A stretch of DNA of 64,000 bases from Colletotrichum lupini (taxonomy: Eukaryota; Ascomycota; Sordariomycetes; Glomerellales; Glomerellaceae): contig NC_064672.1 of NCBI RefSeq assembly GCF_023278565.1, positions 6,634,001 to 6,698,000 of the forward strand. Reading direction: 5' to 3'. The position numbers and the translations under genes are program-made. Under the pieces are notes generated by a model, which was not told the origin of the DNA, did no database searches, and worked only from the letters and a program-made list of their open reading frames with translations. Positions 14,000 through 25,660 of this stretch are shown piece by piece (positions within the stretch are counted from its first letter, which is position 1; each line of letters opens with the position of its first letter).

Positions 14000-15730
14000 C
14001 GTTAAATAAGTAGAGATTTAACTTATAAGTAGGGTAATAGAAGAAGTAATATTATATTTATAAAAAGGATAGATATTAGTTAAGTAACTACTCTAAAAAA
14101 GAGCGTACTAAATTATACGAATAGTATAAAAAGTCGAGGGTAATAGACGGTAAAACTAGCCCTCGTTAGTTTAACTAATTCCTTGTTATATATAAGGGTA
14201 GATCCGGGGGTACGGAACTTAGTAACGGTAGCTAAAGTAGCGGCCTAAAGTATATACCCCCTATAGGAGATTTAGAAAATAAAGAAGATCTTACCCCCTA
14301 TATTAACGAATTAGATTATAACAAAATCGATAATATTAACTACTCTTTTTTTACCCCGTTAGCCTCTAGAAGATATACGAGGCTAAACGAATAGAGGGTA
14401 GTAAAAGCTCTTAATAAGTAGGCTTTTATTTATAAATAGTAAGGGAAGGTCCCTTAGATAATAAATACGGAGGTAGCTAAAAGGGTAAATCTAATAGGGC
14501 CGAAGCCTATTTTTTTAATAATTAAGGAGAAGACGCTATCTCTCTTAATATTTAAAAAAAAGGAATATAGTACTAAGTAAATCTAGGGGTAGTTAGAGGG
14601 GTCCTTTTTATACTACTTAGATCCCTCGAATACTAAGCTTATATAGGTATTCTACGCGAGTAAAAGGTACGGCTTAGACGATTTTTATAAGATTATCCTA
14701 GATACTAGGGTATTATAATAGTTAACTAGAGGAAAAGGGCAATTCCAGGCGCTATAAAAGACCGTGCTAGTAATACTTAATACATTAACTGCGGGTATTA
14801 TAAGGATTAGTTTTAGCCTAGGTAAGGAAATCGTTACCCTAGGTATAGTAAAAGTAGAGACGTACTTCGGAATAATAACTTTTTATATTTTACCCGTTAA
14901 TACCCTATTTCTCTTATATTTAAAAAATATAAATCGACTAGGTATTATATTTAATAATACGAGGAATAGAATCTTTAGTAATAAGTACTTCGAGATAGTT
15001 AAACGACGATAGGGGTATGCGTTTATAAAGCTTATTAACGATATAAAGTCGATTAATTACTTAATAAAAAGTAAGCTTAGAATACTATACCGGAGATTCG
15101 GGCACCCGTCGGTTACGAGGCTATATAACCTCCTAAAGTAATTAAGTAATAATGATATCGAAATGGGGGCGCTAGAGTAGTTAATAAAAGTATATTATTA
15201 ATGCTAAATAAATGCGCAGAGCCTACGCAGATTTAAGTTTAAATTGCGTAATAAGCTTAATTTTAACTAGGAAATCGTCGTTAATATCTTTTATTTAAAT
15301 AGTCGGCTAGTACTATATATAATTGACGTAGCTATATCCTTTTAAATAAGGCAATTCCTCCGGGATTTATAAGTAAAGATAGTATAGGTAGCCCTATGAG
15401 AAAGCTAGATCGATATATACTAGGGACCGCTAGACGGTATTAGAACCGACGCTAGTACTAGCTTTAAGTTAATAGAGTTTAGGGATAATATAACGGCCTA
15501 TAGTATATAGCTAAAAGTCATACTCGTTAAAGCGTATTATAGTATTAAAAAGGTAAAAAGGGCATATTAGTAGTTAAAAAGGGCGTTTAGAATTATTAAA
15601 AAGGAAAATCCGGATTTTACTAACGACGAATGCCTCTAAATAGTACTTAAATACTATAACGATATTATAGGGCCTAACGGACTTATACTAACGCTATTAG
15701 TATTTAAAGTATATTTAAGAACGACCTTAG
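14000..15730 (+). pseudogene. copia polyprotein, 5' part: CCHC, protease, GAG-pre-integrase, integrase start
   Basis: The decayed frame keeps landmarks. A degraded zinc knuckle lies near 14060-14110, followed by an EERTKLYE-like stretch. Protease ILDTR, originally ILDTG, is near 14695-14709. The same frame stays open at 14764-15012 and includes FYILPVNTLFLLYL, the copia pattern after the protease. FGHPSVTRLYNLL near 15100 is the GAG-pre-integrase motif. The integrase follows and is cut at 15730 by the gypsy insertion. Stops (TAG/TAA where CAG/TGG is expected) make it non-coding. The reading frame is clear only in these islands. Confidence 0.8.
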
Positions 15731-15940
15731 TATTAGGCCTCGCCGGTTAGGCCTCGTTAGTTAAGGGATAGCTTAGGGGGGTATAAAGAGGGGGACTAAG
15801 TAATAAAGGAGTAGCTTAGGTATATATAGAGCGCTAGTAGTATACCTCGAGGGAAGGGCAGATTTTAGTAATTCCTCTTTTAGACCCTAATAGTAGTTAG
15901 CCTCTATAAGCTTCTTCCCTATGTCGTATACTTATTAATA
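15731..15940 (+). repeat. 5' LTR of the nested gypsy element
   Basis: 210 bp from tattaggcct to cttattaata. It differs from the 3' LTR at about a dozen positions by eye; all are transitions, as RIP predicts. Confidence 0.93.
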
Positions 15941-15999
15941 ATTTAAAATCTTTATTTACGAAGGGGACTAGGCTAGAAGCTTAAAATATTAATAAGAAC

Positions 16000-18900
16000 G
16001 AGACGTAGCGAGAGAGCGTAGTCGGTACTATAATAATAAAAAAAAGACGACTCTTTTCTATCGGACCCCCTAGAGTCGCCTCCTCCTTAGTAAACGATAT
16101 AAGAACGAAGCGTAGTAGAACTATTAACATAATAGCGACGTAAAAGGACCGTATTGCTAGGAATATTAACGAATTTCGAATAAAATAGCGAACCTCTTAC
16201 CCTTATTTACTAATACCTAAACCGAACGATAAGTAATAAGCTAGTAAAACTATAAGAATAAGAACGATAATTAGAGAAAGAAATTCTTATTATAACGTAC
16301 GAAAAGCGCCTACGTAAAAGACGAGTAGATTTAAAATACTTACGGAGCTCCTTAAATAGCCCGGCCCCCGCGCTAAGGGCTACGGTTTTAGCTATAATAG
16401 CCTCGGACGTTAGCTTTAATATAAATAAAAACGTAAACCCCTAGACTAAGGATAGTTTAATAAGTAAAGCCGTACCTAAAGCGCCGCTCGAGCGATAATA
16501 AAGCGACGAGTTCGTACTACCTAAGCCCCTATTTACTAGCTCCTTCCCGACTTAAATAAGCGCCGTAAGCGGAACGTTTACGTTTAAACCGCTATCCCTC
16601 CCTAACTTATTATATACTAGTAAATCGGTACGGGATCTATAGAGCTTCCTCTTTAACTATTACTATTACTTTAACCTATAGGCTTAATAAATAAGAACAG
16701 ACTATAATAAAATAGTATATACGGTTAGCTACCTAAGTAGCGGTATAAAAACCTCTTAAATATACTATATCTTCGACTACTAAAAGACCCCCGGTTTTAT
16801 AATAGACTAGGTTATATAGGAGGAACTAGAGACCTTCTTATAAGATAACCTATCTAATCCCGCTAGCTAAGGAATAGTAACGAGTATATAACTAAATAGC
16901 GCCTCGCAAGGCTAAAAAAAGAAAGTTAACGAGTTTATTAGCCGCATTAATAAGCTCGAAATAGAAATAGAATATATCCCGATAGAGAAATAGAGGATCT
17001 CTACGCTAATAAGTAAGCTACGGCCCGAACTACGCCTTATAATAATATCGTAAATAGAACTTCTGCGGACTTACCTATAGCTAGTATCGCTAATAAGACG
17101 TATCGAATAATCCTCGCTATTAGTAAGGAGCTTATAAACGTCCCCTAGGTAATATTCTAACTTAAACTCGAACGAGCTAGTAAGAAGATACCGGGGCGCT
17201 AATAAGTCGAATATATAAGGAATACGCCGTAACTTACTTAGTAAGGATACTATATATTATAATTATAAAGAGACTAGTTATATCGCAAGGGATTACCCGC
17301 GACCGCGGGAGTAGTATTAGTAATACTATAATTACGGTAAAACCGGGTACCTCGTTAATAACTACCCGAGCGTTATATACTATAAATATAACTAAAAGGG
17401 GCATAAGGCCGCTAGCTATTAATTAAACCTCGCCCTAGCTAAGTAGCGCAGACCGGTAACGAGCTCGAATACTATCTTAATAAGAAGAGTAGCTAGTAAT
17501 TAATAAGGGCAGCGCTTAGATATCCTAACTTATATATACCTAAACTGCGCATAAGAGAAGCTAAGCGCCCTTATTAATTCGGGAGTAGAAGGGAACGTAG
17601 TTAGTATCGGGCTACTTAATAACTTTAATGCTAATTTACGAATTTACTTATCGCCGTAGTTAGTAAACGTCGAGGGTAAATAGATAGAGACGCTAAGAAG
17701 CTACTACCTATAGCTTCGAATTACTAATAGCAACTACGTAACGGAGATATAGCTATATCGCTTCGTAATAGCCAATATTATAGTACCTATACTTATGTTC
17801 GGTTTCCCCTAGCTAGAGGATGTTAACCCGCTAATTAGTTAGAAATAAAAAAAGTAGTAGTATTTAATTTACGAACGATATATCCGCTTAGATGCCCTAA
17901 AAAAGGGGCTACTAGATAACTTAGTTTCGGTAATACTCGCGCATATCGTAATTAACCTAGCTATAAATAGCGACGTAGTACTAGCGAGCGTAGCCGAGGA
18001 CTAGAAGCTACGTTACTAAGACTTTAATAACTTATTCTTAAAAGAGAAGGCTATCTCGCTACTAAATAGAGTATCGTACGACTACCGTATCGAGCTAAAC
18101 GACGCGGTACCTATCCCCTAAGGACCTATTTACTTACTATTAAACTATAAGCTCGAGATCTTATACAACTATTTAATAAAAATAGAGGTTAGGGGCTAAA
18201 TACGCCCCTCTATAAGCCCGGTAGGAGTACCTATTCTCTTTATACTTAAAAAAAGAGGAGAGCTACGACTTTGCGTTAATTATAGAGCGATTAATAAGAT
18301 TATATAGAAAAATAGAACGCCGCTACCGCTAATTAGAGAGATACTAAATAGACTATTTAATACCTCTATTTTTATAAAGCTAGACCTTAAAAACGCGTAT
18401 TATTATATACGTATAGCCGAGGGTAATAAGTAAAAGACGGCTTTTCGTACTAAATACGGGTAGTTCGAGTACTTAGTTATACCTTTCGGGCTAACTAACG
18501 CGCCCACGACTTTTTAAGCGCATATTAATAACGTTCTAAGCGGCCTAGTTAATACTATCTATATCGTATACCTAGATAATATCCTAATATATAGTAACGA
18601 CTACGTAGCATATAAAAAGCACGTACGTAGCGTATTATAAAAACTACGGTAATAGAACTTATATCTAAACAGTAGTAAATACGAGTTCTATATATTACGT
18701 ATAGGATTCCTAGGGTATATCGTATCTAACGAAAGTATAGAAATAGAACCCGCGCGTACCGAAGCTATAGCAAATTAGCTATTTCTAAAGAGCGTTAAAA
18801 ATATATAGACGTTCCTTAGATTTACGGGGTTCTACCGCAGATTTATTAGTAACTATACTAAGATAACGGCACCTCTAATAGACTTACTAAAGAAGGCAAA

Positions 18901-21300
18901 ACCGGGATAATTAGAGCTACTAATACTAGCCGTAGAGTTATTTAAAAAGCTATTAGTAATATTTACTAACGCGCTAATATTATAATATTTCGACCCTACC
19001 CTACCCACACGGTTATAAATAGACGCTTCGGCTCGAGCTATTAGCTTAGTAATTACGTAATTATTTAAGGGTAATTAGTACCTAATTACTTATAGGTCGA
19101 GGAAATTAATAAATACGGAGAGCTACTACGGTATAAGAGACGCGGAGCTACTAACTATCGTAGACGTACTAAGGAACTAGTAATACTACCTCGCTTATAA
19201 CTAAGATTAGGTTATAGTATTTATAAATTATTTTAACCTATAGTTCTTAAATATAAAAAAGAGACTAAATAGGAGATAGCTACGCTAGCTAGATAAACTC
19301 GTAACGTTTAATATCGAGATTAGGTTTAAGCTAGGTATAAAGAACTTAGCGGATAGACTATTACGAAGACTTAACTACGGTAAAAGTAGTAATAATAGCG
19401 GAGCGGAGGAGCTATTATTAAAAATAAGGGAAGACCTTTATAACGTTAGAAATATATAGGAGCCCCTTAGAGTCGTAGTAATAAAGTATACGAGGACGAG
19501 CTACGGGAGCGGCTCTTAAATAAAAGAAATAGTAAGTATTCTAAAAGCGGAACTAGTAGTAGTACGGAGAAGTAAGCGAAGGAGGTTAAGAGCTCTAGCT
19601 TAAGGGAACTCCGAGGAGTACCTCGAGAGGCGTAACGGGGCTATAAGCCTAGGGCGTTAGAGTTATAGTATAATACTTAAAAAGCTACTTAAGCTTATTA
19701 TTAAAACTATAGATCGCGAACTACTCGTTTTACGGGACTCCGACGCAATAGGAGTACTTAAAATAGTATTTAATAAGGAGGGGTTATTAATAATAAGTTA
19801 ACTACGGGCTGCTTAATAAGAGGACGCTTTTATAAGGGATAGGTAGTAAACTAAGAAGAACCGATAGCCTCGCTTAGCTAAGAAGAAGTAACGATAGAGC
19901 TAGGTATACGACTCTAAAGGGCTACTATATTACGGCGGCCGTACTTACGTACCGCTATATAAGGGGCTAAAGAGGGAGGTTATCGAAGTATATTATAATA
20001 TGCTTACGGCAGGATATTATAGCGTAAAGCGGACAATAGCGCTACTAAAACGCTACTATTACTAAGATAGAGTAAGTAGGGATATAAAAAGTTATATTAA
20101 TACTTATATAATATACTAGCGGACGAAGCCTCGTTATTATAAGCCGTATAGCTTATTACGCCCCCTGCCCACCCCGGTTAGGCTATAGTAGGAAATATCG
20201 CTAGACTTTATTACGGGCTTACTTATATTAATTACGCTAATCGAGAGGCGCCCCTACGACGCGGTACTTATCGTAATAGACCGATTTACGAAGTATAGCG
20301 TCTATATTACTACGAGGACGACCCTTATAGCCCAGGGATTCGTAGACCTCTTATTCGTAAAGATCTTTACTAAGTTTAGAATACCTAAAGGGATCGTCTC
20401 TAATAGGGGGTCGTTATTTATAAATAAGTTTTAGACTTATTTCTATTACTTTTTAGTAATAAAGAGGCGTTTTAGTACCGCGTTCTACTTATAAACGGAC
20501 GGTTAAATAGAACGGTAGAACTAATACTTAGAGTAGTACTTTTGCTATTTCTATACCTAGGACTAATCGGATTAGGTATAGCGTCTTTACTTAGCCGAGT
20601 TTATATATAATAACGCCTAGTACTTAGTAATCTATAAAGCGCTTACTAAGGCCCTACTCGGGTTCCTACTTACGTACCCTATGTCGATCTTAACGGGGAC
20701 TCGAGATAGTATATAGAATATCTCGGCCGAGGAGCGTATAGCCCGACTACGAGCTAATTAAAAAGCTCTACGACCCTTTATATAAAAAGCACGCGAGACG
20801 TATAAGCAATAAGCTAATAAAGCTAGGATAAATATATTATATAAAGTGGGCGACTAGGTACTATTATTAAGAAAGAATATTAAGAGGTAGCGTCCTAGCC
20901 GGAAGTTAGCTAATAAGTATCTAGGCCTATTCGAAGTTAAATTAATAGTTAGAACGGCGGGGGTTGCTTACTAATTAGAGATACTAACGTAGTATAGAAT
21001 ATACGATATGTTCTATATATCCTTACTCAAGCCGTATCGATATTACGAAGAAGCCCCTCGGAAGCCCTTACCTATCGGGGATATAGATAGGGAGCCACTT
21101 TACGAAGTAGAAGATATTATATAATATAGAGGGCCGAAGAGGAGGTAATAATACCTAATCCGGTAGAAGGGATATAGTAGCGACGAAGATACGTAGGAGC
21201 TAGCTAGGTATATTAAAGACGTAGCGTTAATTAGTATATATAAAGAACGAGTTTTAATTAAGTAGCGCGCCCTAGCTCTTAAGGAGCCTAATAACGTAAC
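16000..21300 (+). pseudogene. gypsy gag-pol with C-terminal chromodomain, inactivated
   Basis: Landmarks in the decayed frame: zinc knuckle near 17245-17300 (Tyr where Cys is expected, ending IARDYPR); protease ALINSGVEGN near 17570, from DSGAEGN; RT with GVPILF...LRLCVNYR near 18220-18290 and the catalytic YLDNIL, from YLDDIL, near 18565; RNase H IDASARA near 19018; integrase DFITGL near 20208 and VSNRGS near 20397. A chromodomain lies near 21090-21250 (YEVEDII, then YLIR, KGYSSDEDT). Numerous TAG/TAA stops preclude function. The order is that of Ty3/gypsy. Confidence 0.88.
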
Positions 21301-21399
21301 GAACTAGCTACTAACGACGAAAAAAAGGGGCTACGTAACTATAACTAAGTAGCGTAAACGCGCTAATTACTAACCGTTTTTCTAATCCTTACGATGCGC

Positions 21400-21459
21400 A
21401 AAAGGACCGCCCTTATTTATAAAAGGACCGCCCTTATACGCAAAAGGGCCGCCCTAGTT
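21400..21459 (+). repeat. 21-bp tandem repeat, about three copies
   Basis: Units start at 21400, 21421 and 21442 with the core aaaaggaccgccctta; the third has a G for A change and then diverges. They lie just after the gypsy chromodomain in the long region before the 3' LTR. Confidence 0.85.
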
Positions 21460-22878
21460 ATTATTTTAGGGGTCGTTACGAAAGAAATAATCTCCCTATT
21501 ATTAGCGAATCTATAAATAATTAGCTACGAACATAGAGCGTAGGCGGAGCGACTATATACTAACTAAAATATTATTAAAGCGGCGCACTTCGTTATAAAT
21601 AGTACGAAATAGCGTAATTATAGCGTCGTTACGGGATAAAAACGTAGCGCGGGAGGAGCTCGTAGCTACCTTATCGTCGTCGTTATTAATAATAGGGGTC
21701 GAGCGGGCCTCTTTATTAGCGCGCTTAAGCGCCCTCTGCGCATTATTAATAGCGATTTAATAAGTTTATTAAAACTATAGAGTAATATTAGCGACCTGAG
21801 TAATAGTAATAATAAAGTAATAACGGAGTAATAAACCTCCGAATTATAAACGTCGTTATTAAAAGCGAGTATAGTACTCTAAAAAGTTCGTATTATAAAT
21901 TCCGCGGACTTAGGGACCTAAGACGTTATTAATATAATACTTAAGAGAAGCGACGGAGTAGTAATAGTACTAAGCGCTTACCGTATTTTTATAAAAATAG
22001 TTCTGCGCGGTATATTTAATATAACGCACGCTAAATCCTAGAGAAGTATTAGATAAAGGAGCGAACTAGGGGCTATAAATTACTAACCTAGCTAATTATA
22101 ATACTCGGCTTTTGGATCGAGCGCCTTATGCATAACGTAGGCGGGGTAGGGGAGCGGGCGCACCTAGCTAACCCCGATCTTCTTAGTATTCGCCTTTTTC
22201 TTCTTCTTAATAAGAGTCTATAATAGTTAATATAAGTAGCGCATAAGTAATAATATACGTACGAGGTTAGGGTAAGTAAAGGGGATATTAGGCTTTTTAA
22301 GTAAACCGCTACTACGGCTATTACTAAGCGTACTTATAGTACTAACGACCGTTCCGCTACTAATAATAATAACGCCGCGATTAGGGGCTATAGTTATACT
22401 AAAACGAGTTAGTAGCGACTATAAAACGACTCTAGAAAAGACTTACTTAGGCACGGGGAGTATACGAAAATAGGGATCTAAAAAATATTCGTTAGCTATA
22501 ATATCTACGTAATAAGGGAGCAGCGCAGACGCTAATAAAAACAAGAAACTATATATAAAAAGGATAACTACGGATAAAAAAAAAGAGAAAAGGAATTCGG
22601 AATTATAGTAGCTTAGAAGGGGGTTAATATTAGTAAATAAAAGTAGGGCGACGACCGCCTAGGTACCGGTAGTTATAAAGACGGCCTATAAGTAGGAGCG
22701 ACCCGGGTATAGAATTATAAGGCTATTATTTAGAATAAGGGGTCTATACTCGGGCCGACGGGCGCCGCTTATACCTACCCTCGTACTATATATCTAAGGA
22801 CTTCTTAAGTAAGGGATTAACGTAGCGTATACGAACTATAAGTAGGCTTCGGGACGAAGCCTAGGAGAGGGAGTATTT

Positions 22879-23088
22879 TATTAAGCCTCGCTAGTTAGGC
22901 CTCGTTAGTTAAGGGATAGCTTAGGGGGGTATAAAGAGGGGGACTAAGTAATAAAAAAGTAGCTTAGGTATATATAGAGCGCTAATAGTATACCTCGAGA
23001 GAAGGGTAGATTTTAGTAATTCCTTTTTTAGACCCTAATAGTAGTTAGCCTCTATAAGCTTCTTCCCTATATCGTATACCTATTAACA
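22879..23088 (+). repeat. 3' LTR of the nested gypsy element
   Basis: 210 bp from tattaagcct to tattaaca. It is preceded by a purine tract and followed by the cttag target duplicate. Confidence 0.93.
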
Positions 23089-25300
23089 CTTAGCCTCGCT
23101 ACTATTACTAAGTATAAGCTAACGAGCCTAAGTAGTTAAAAAAGTAATACGGGTACTACGTAAGGTAAGTATAAAAAGGTAAGTTAATAAAGTAATTACT
23201 ATACGTAATAGGCCTAATATAGGGGATAATTTAAATATATTACTAAATTCGGATATATAAGTATAGCGCGAAATTACTTAATAGTAGGCTAGGCTATATA
23301 AGTTAATTTCTATTAACGAGCGCTCTTATATAGTTACGAGAGATCGCGACTAGTTACTTAAAGTGTTAATTATAGTAGTTAGACCGTACTATATAGATCC
23401 TAACGAGGTAATTTTTAACTTATAAAAAGAAGAAGAGCTAGGGGAAATTGTATAACCCGTAGTAGAGGTATAAGAAATTATCTTTAACAAAATCGTTATA
23501 GTAATACTAATAGACGACGAGGAAGAGGAAATTGCTAAAAGGGCACTAATACTATTAGTAAGACGTTATAAAAAATTACGATAGTAAGCCCTAACGCGGT
23601 AATTTATTATTGGCGACGAGGTAATTAATACTTTTTATATAGTAAAAGAGAAAGCCGATTTCGAGCTAATAGTTAAATTACGTAAAAAAGGTATAATTAT
23701 AATTACTAAAAAGCCGTATAAGGGATTAGATTTTATTAAAGTAGATACTCTTTATAATCGAGGGGTCTATCGATTTATCTTATATAACTTAGAAAAATAT
23801 ACAAACCTCTGCATATTTAAATTACGAATAGTTCGTAAGATTAAAAGAAAAGGAATACCCTAGCTATATAAGAAGTTTAGATACGTAATTTAGGGGTACG
23901 GCGATATTAAAAAGGCGACGCTATTTATATAATCGCTTATTATATAGCGCTATAGCTAACGATTAATAATAGTATTAATAGTATTATTACGGAAAAAGGG
24001 ATACGAGATTTAGAGCCGTGATATTACCGAGGCCTATACCTAATCGGCTATAGGGCTTATAAGGAAAATCCTAGCCTATTTACTAAAGGAAATAGCTAGT
24101 AAGTACTTAGAAAGCACGATTATTAAAGTACTTAAGCTACTATATAGGCTCGTAGAATCGGGTACCTATTAGTAGGCTACTTATTACGATTTTTATATTA
24201 ATTAACTATTAATAGTTACTTTTACGTACGACCCGTGCTTATTAGTCGTAGAGTACAAAAGCGACTAATTTAGGATTATTAAAATACAGACCGACGATAT
24301 ATTAGGCTTATTCGATATTAACTTTATAAAAAAAGAGGATAAAGAGCTTTAAAAAGCGGGCTTTATAGCGAAGCTAAAAGAGGTCCTTATAATAAATACT
24401 CCCTTAGTATTTAATAGCGGGATTTTTATAATCGAAGGGGAAACTATCGTTTTTTAGTAAAAGGGGTAGGGCGAGAAGATTAACCTCGTTAATATAAACG
24501 TAACTAATATTAAAATATAGTATAAGGCTAAGCTTGCGCGAGGGGTATATATTATAAGTATTTATTAGCTTAAGGCGACTTTTAACTACGCTAGGGTAGT
24601 ATAAGCTATAGATTTAACTAAATAAGACGTCGAAGTACTTAATAAGCGGCTTAAGTAGTAGTAAACGAATCTCGATCGAGGTCTCGTTTATTACTTAATT
24701 AACCTTACGACTAATAAGCTCTACGTTTTTATTAATAGGTTATTTACGAATAATAACGACCTTATTTCGTAATTAGGGTATATTATTATCCTAGTTAACG
24801 AGAGTATAAGCGAGAGCGAATTTATTATATATAGTAATATAATTTATTACTTATTAATTAAAAGTAAGTAAGTAATAAGAAGTATACTAGCGTTAGAGGT
24901 TTACGGTATAGTTAATAGCGTTAACCTTTTTTATACGATTTTAATAATACTAAAGAAGATTACTAATCGAATTAGCCTTTTACTTATTCTAACGGTTATT
25001 TATACCGATTCCTATTCGCTATACGAATGCCTCGTTAAATTAGGAACGACGAAGGAAAAGAGGTTTATAATCAATATTATAACCCTTAGGTAATCGTACG
25101 AAAGGCGTAAGATACTCGAGATCCGTTAGATTAATAATAAAAATAACCTCGTAGACGCTTTTATAAAAGTAGTACTAAATAAGGGATTAAAGTAATTCGT
25201 AAGTAATAGAAAAGTTATTATATAAATAGAGGGATAGGTTATATAAAAAAAGTAGAGAAAAGGGGGAAAAGGAGACGACCTAGTAGACGGGCCCGAGGTC
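23089..25300 (+). pseudogene. copia polyprotein, 3' part: integrase end, reverse transcriptase, RNase H
   Basis: Resumes the copia frame after the gypsy insertion. The RT catalytic region reads IKIQTDDILGL near 24281-24313 (copia QTDD variant of YxDD). RNase H is clear near 25005-25180: YTDSYSLYECLVKLGTT, then SYERRKILEIR and LVDAFIKV. Stops throughout. The minus-strand copy at 41097-48499 contains the same block reversed near 41430-43540. Confidence 0.85.
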
Positions 25301-25353
25301 GAATTATACCTCTAACCATAGTAGTTAAATTAATAAAAAAAAGAGAAAGTTAG

Positions 25354-25558
25354 TATTAGATTAGAAGTCTAATTCGACCGCGGTATATAGCCGACTGTAT
25401 AGGGGCTAATTAGGGGCCTTATTTATAATTATTATAGCTAGCCTAACTTATAGTTAGAACCTCTTTTTTATACTTACTACGCAGATATTTATATAGTTTA
25501 ATTAATCTCTTCGTTAACTACGGTTCGAACTAACTACCCTGTAATAGGGATACTAACA
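25354..25558 (+). repeat. 3' LTR of the 10774-25558 copia element
   Basis: 205 bp starting tattagattag and ending actaaca, the retained CA terminus. The target duplicate cttac follows at 25559-25563. Confidence 0.93.
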
Positions 25559-25660
25559 CTTACCCCGAAGTCCTTTCTATCAATTTGGCGCATGATTCTA
25601 TGCTTCCGTGTTATCGCTTGCATTCACTCCAACAGCAGGGATTTCAGTGACCATCGCAAA

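Larger units (their letters stand above)
15731..23088 (+). mobile_element. complete Ty3/gypsy chromovirus nested in the copia integrase region
   Basis: 7358 bp with 210-bp LTRs (15731-15940, 22879-23088) and target-site duplication cttag (15726-15730, 23089-23093). The uninterrupted minus-strand copy near 43540 reads straight through this junction, which confirms the insertion point. Domains on the plus strand: gag, zinc knuckle, DSGA protease, RT, RNase H, integrase and a C-terminal chromodomain. Chromodomains mark the chromovirus branch of Ty3/gypsy. A purine tract (ggagaggg, about 22863-22871) precedes the 3' LTR. It is RIP-mutated throughout. Confidence 0.94.
10774..25558 (+). mobile_element. 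complete Ty1/copia LTR retrotransposon, RIP-mutated, with a nested gypsy element
   Basis: Two 205-bp LTRs (10774-10978, 25354-25558) are flanked by the target-site duplication cttac (10769-10773, 25559-25563). Removing the nested 7358-bp element and one copy of its 5-bp duplication leaves about 7.4 kb. Order on the plus strand: gag, CCHC-like knuckle, aspartic protease, GAG-pre-integrase, integrase (interrupted), reverse transcriptase and RNase H. Protease before integrase before RT is the copia order. A purine-rich tract precedes the 3' LTR. Every frame is full of stops from C-to-T and G-to-A change. Confidence 0.93.

Noticed and set aside
14764..15012. Small open frame of 82 codons as a separate gene
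   Set aside because: It is in frame with the copia protease DTG remnant and carries the post-protease copia motif, so it is part of the decayed polyprotein.
21400..21459. CRISPR-like array
   Set aside because: Three contiguous 21-bp units without spacers, inside a eukaryotic retrotransposon; a plain tandem repeat.
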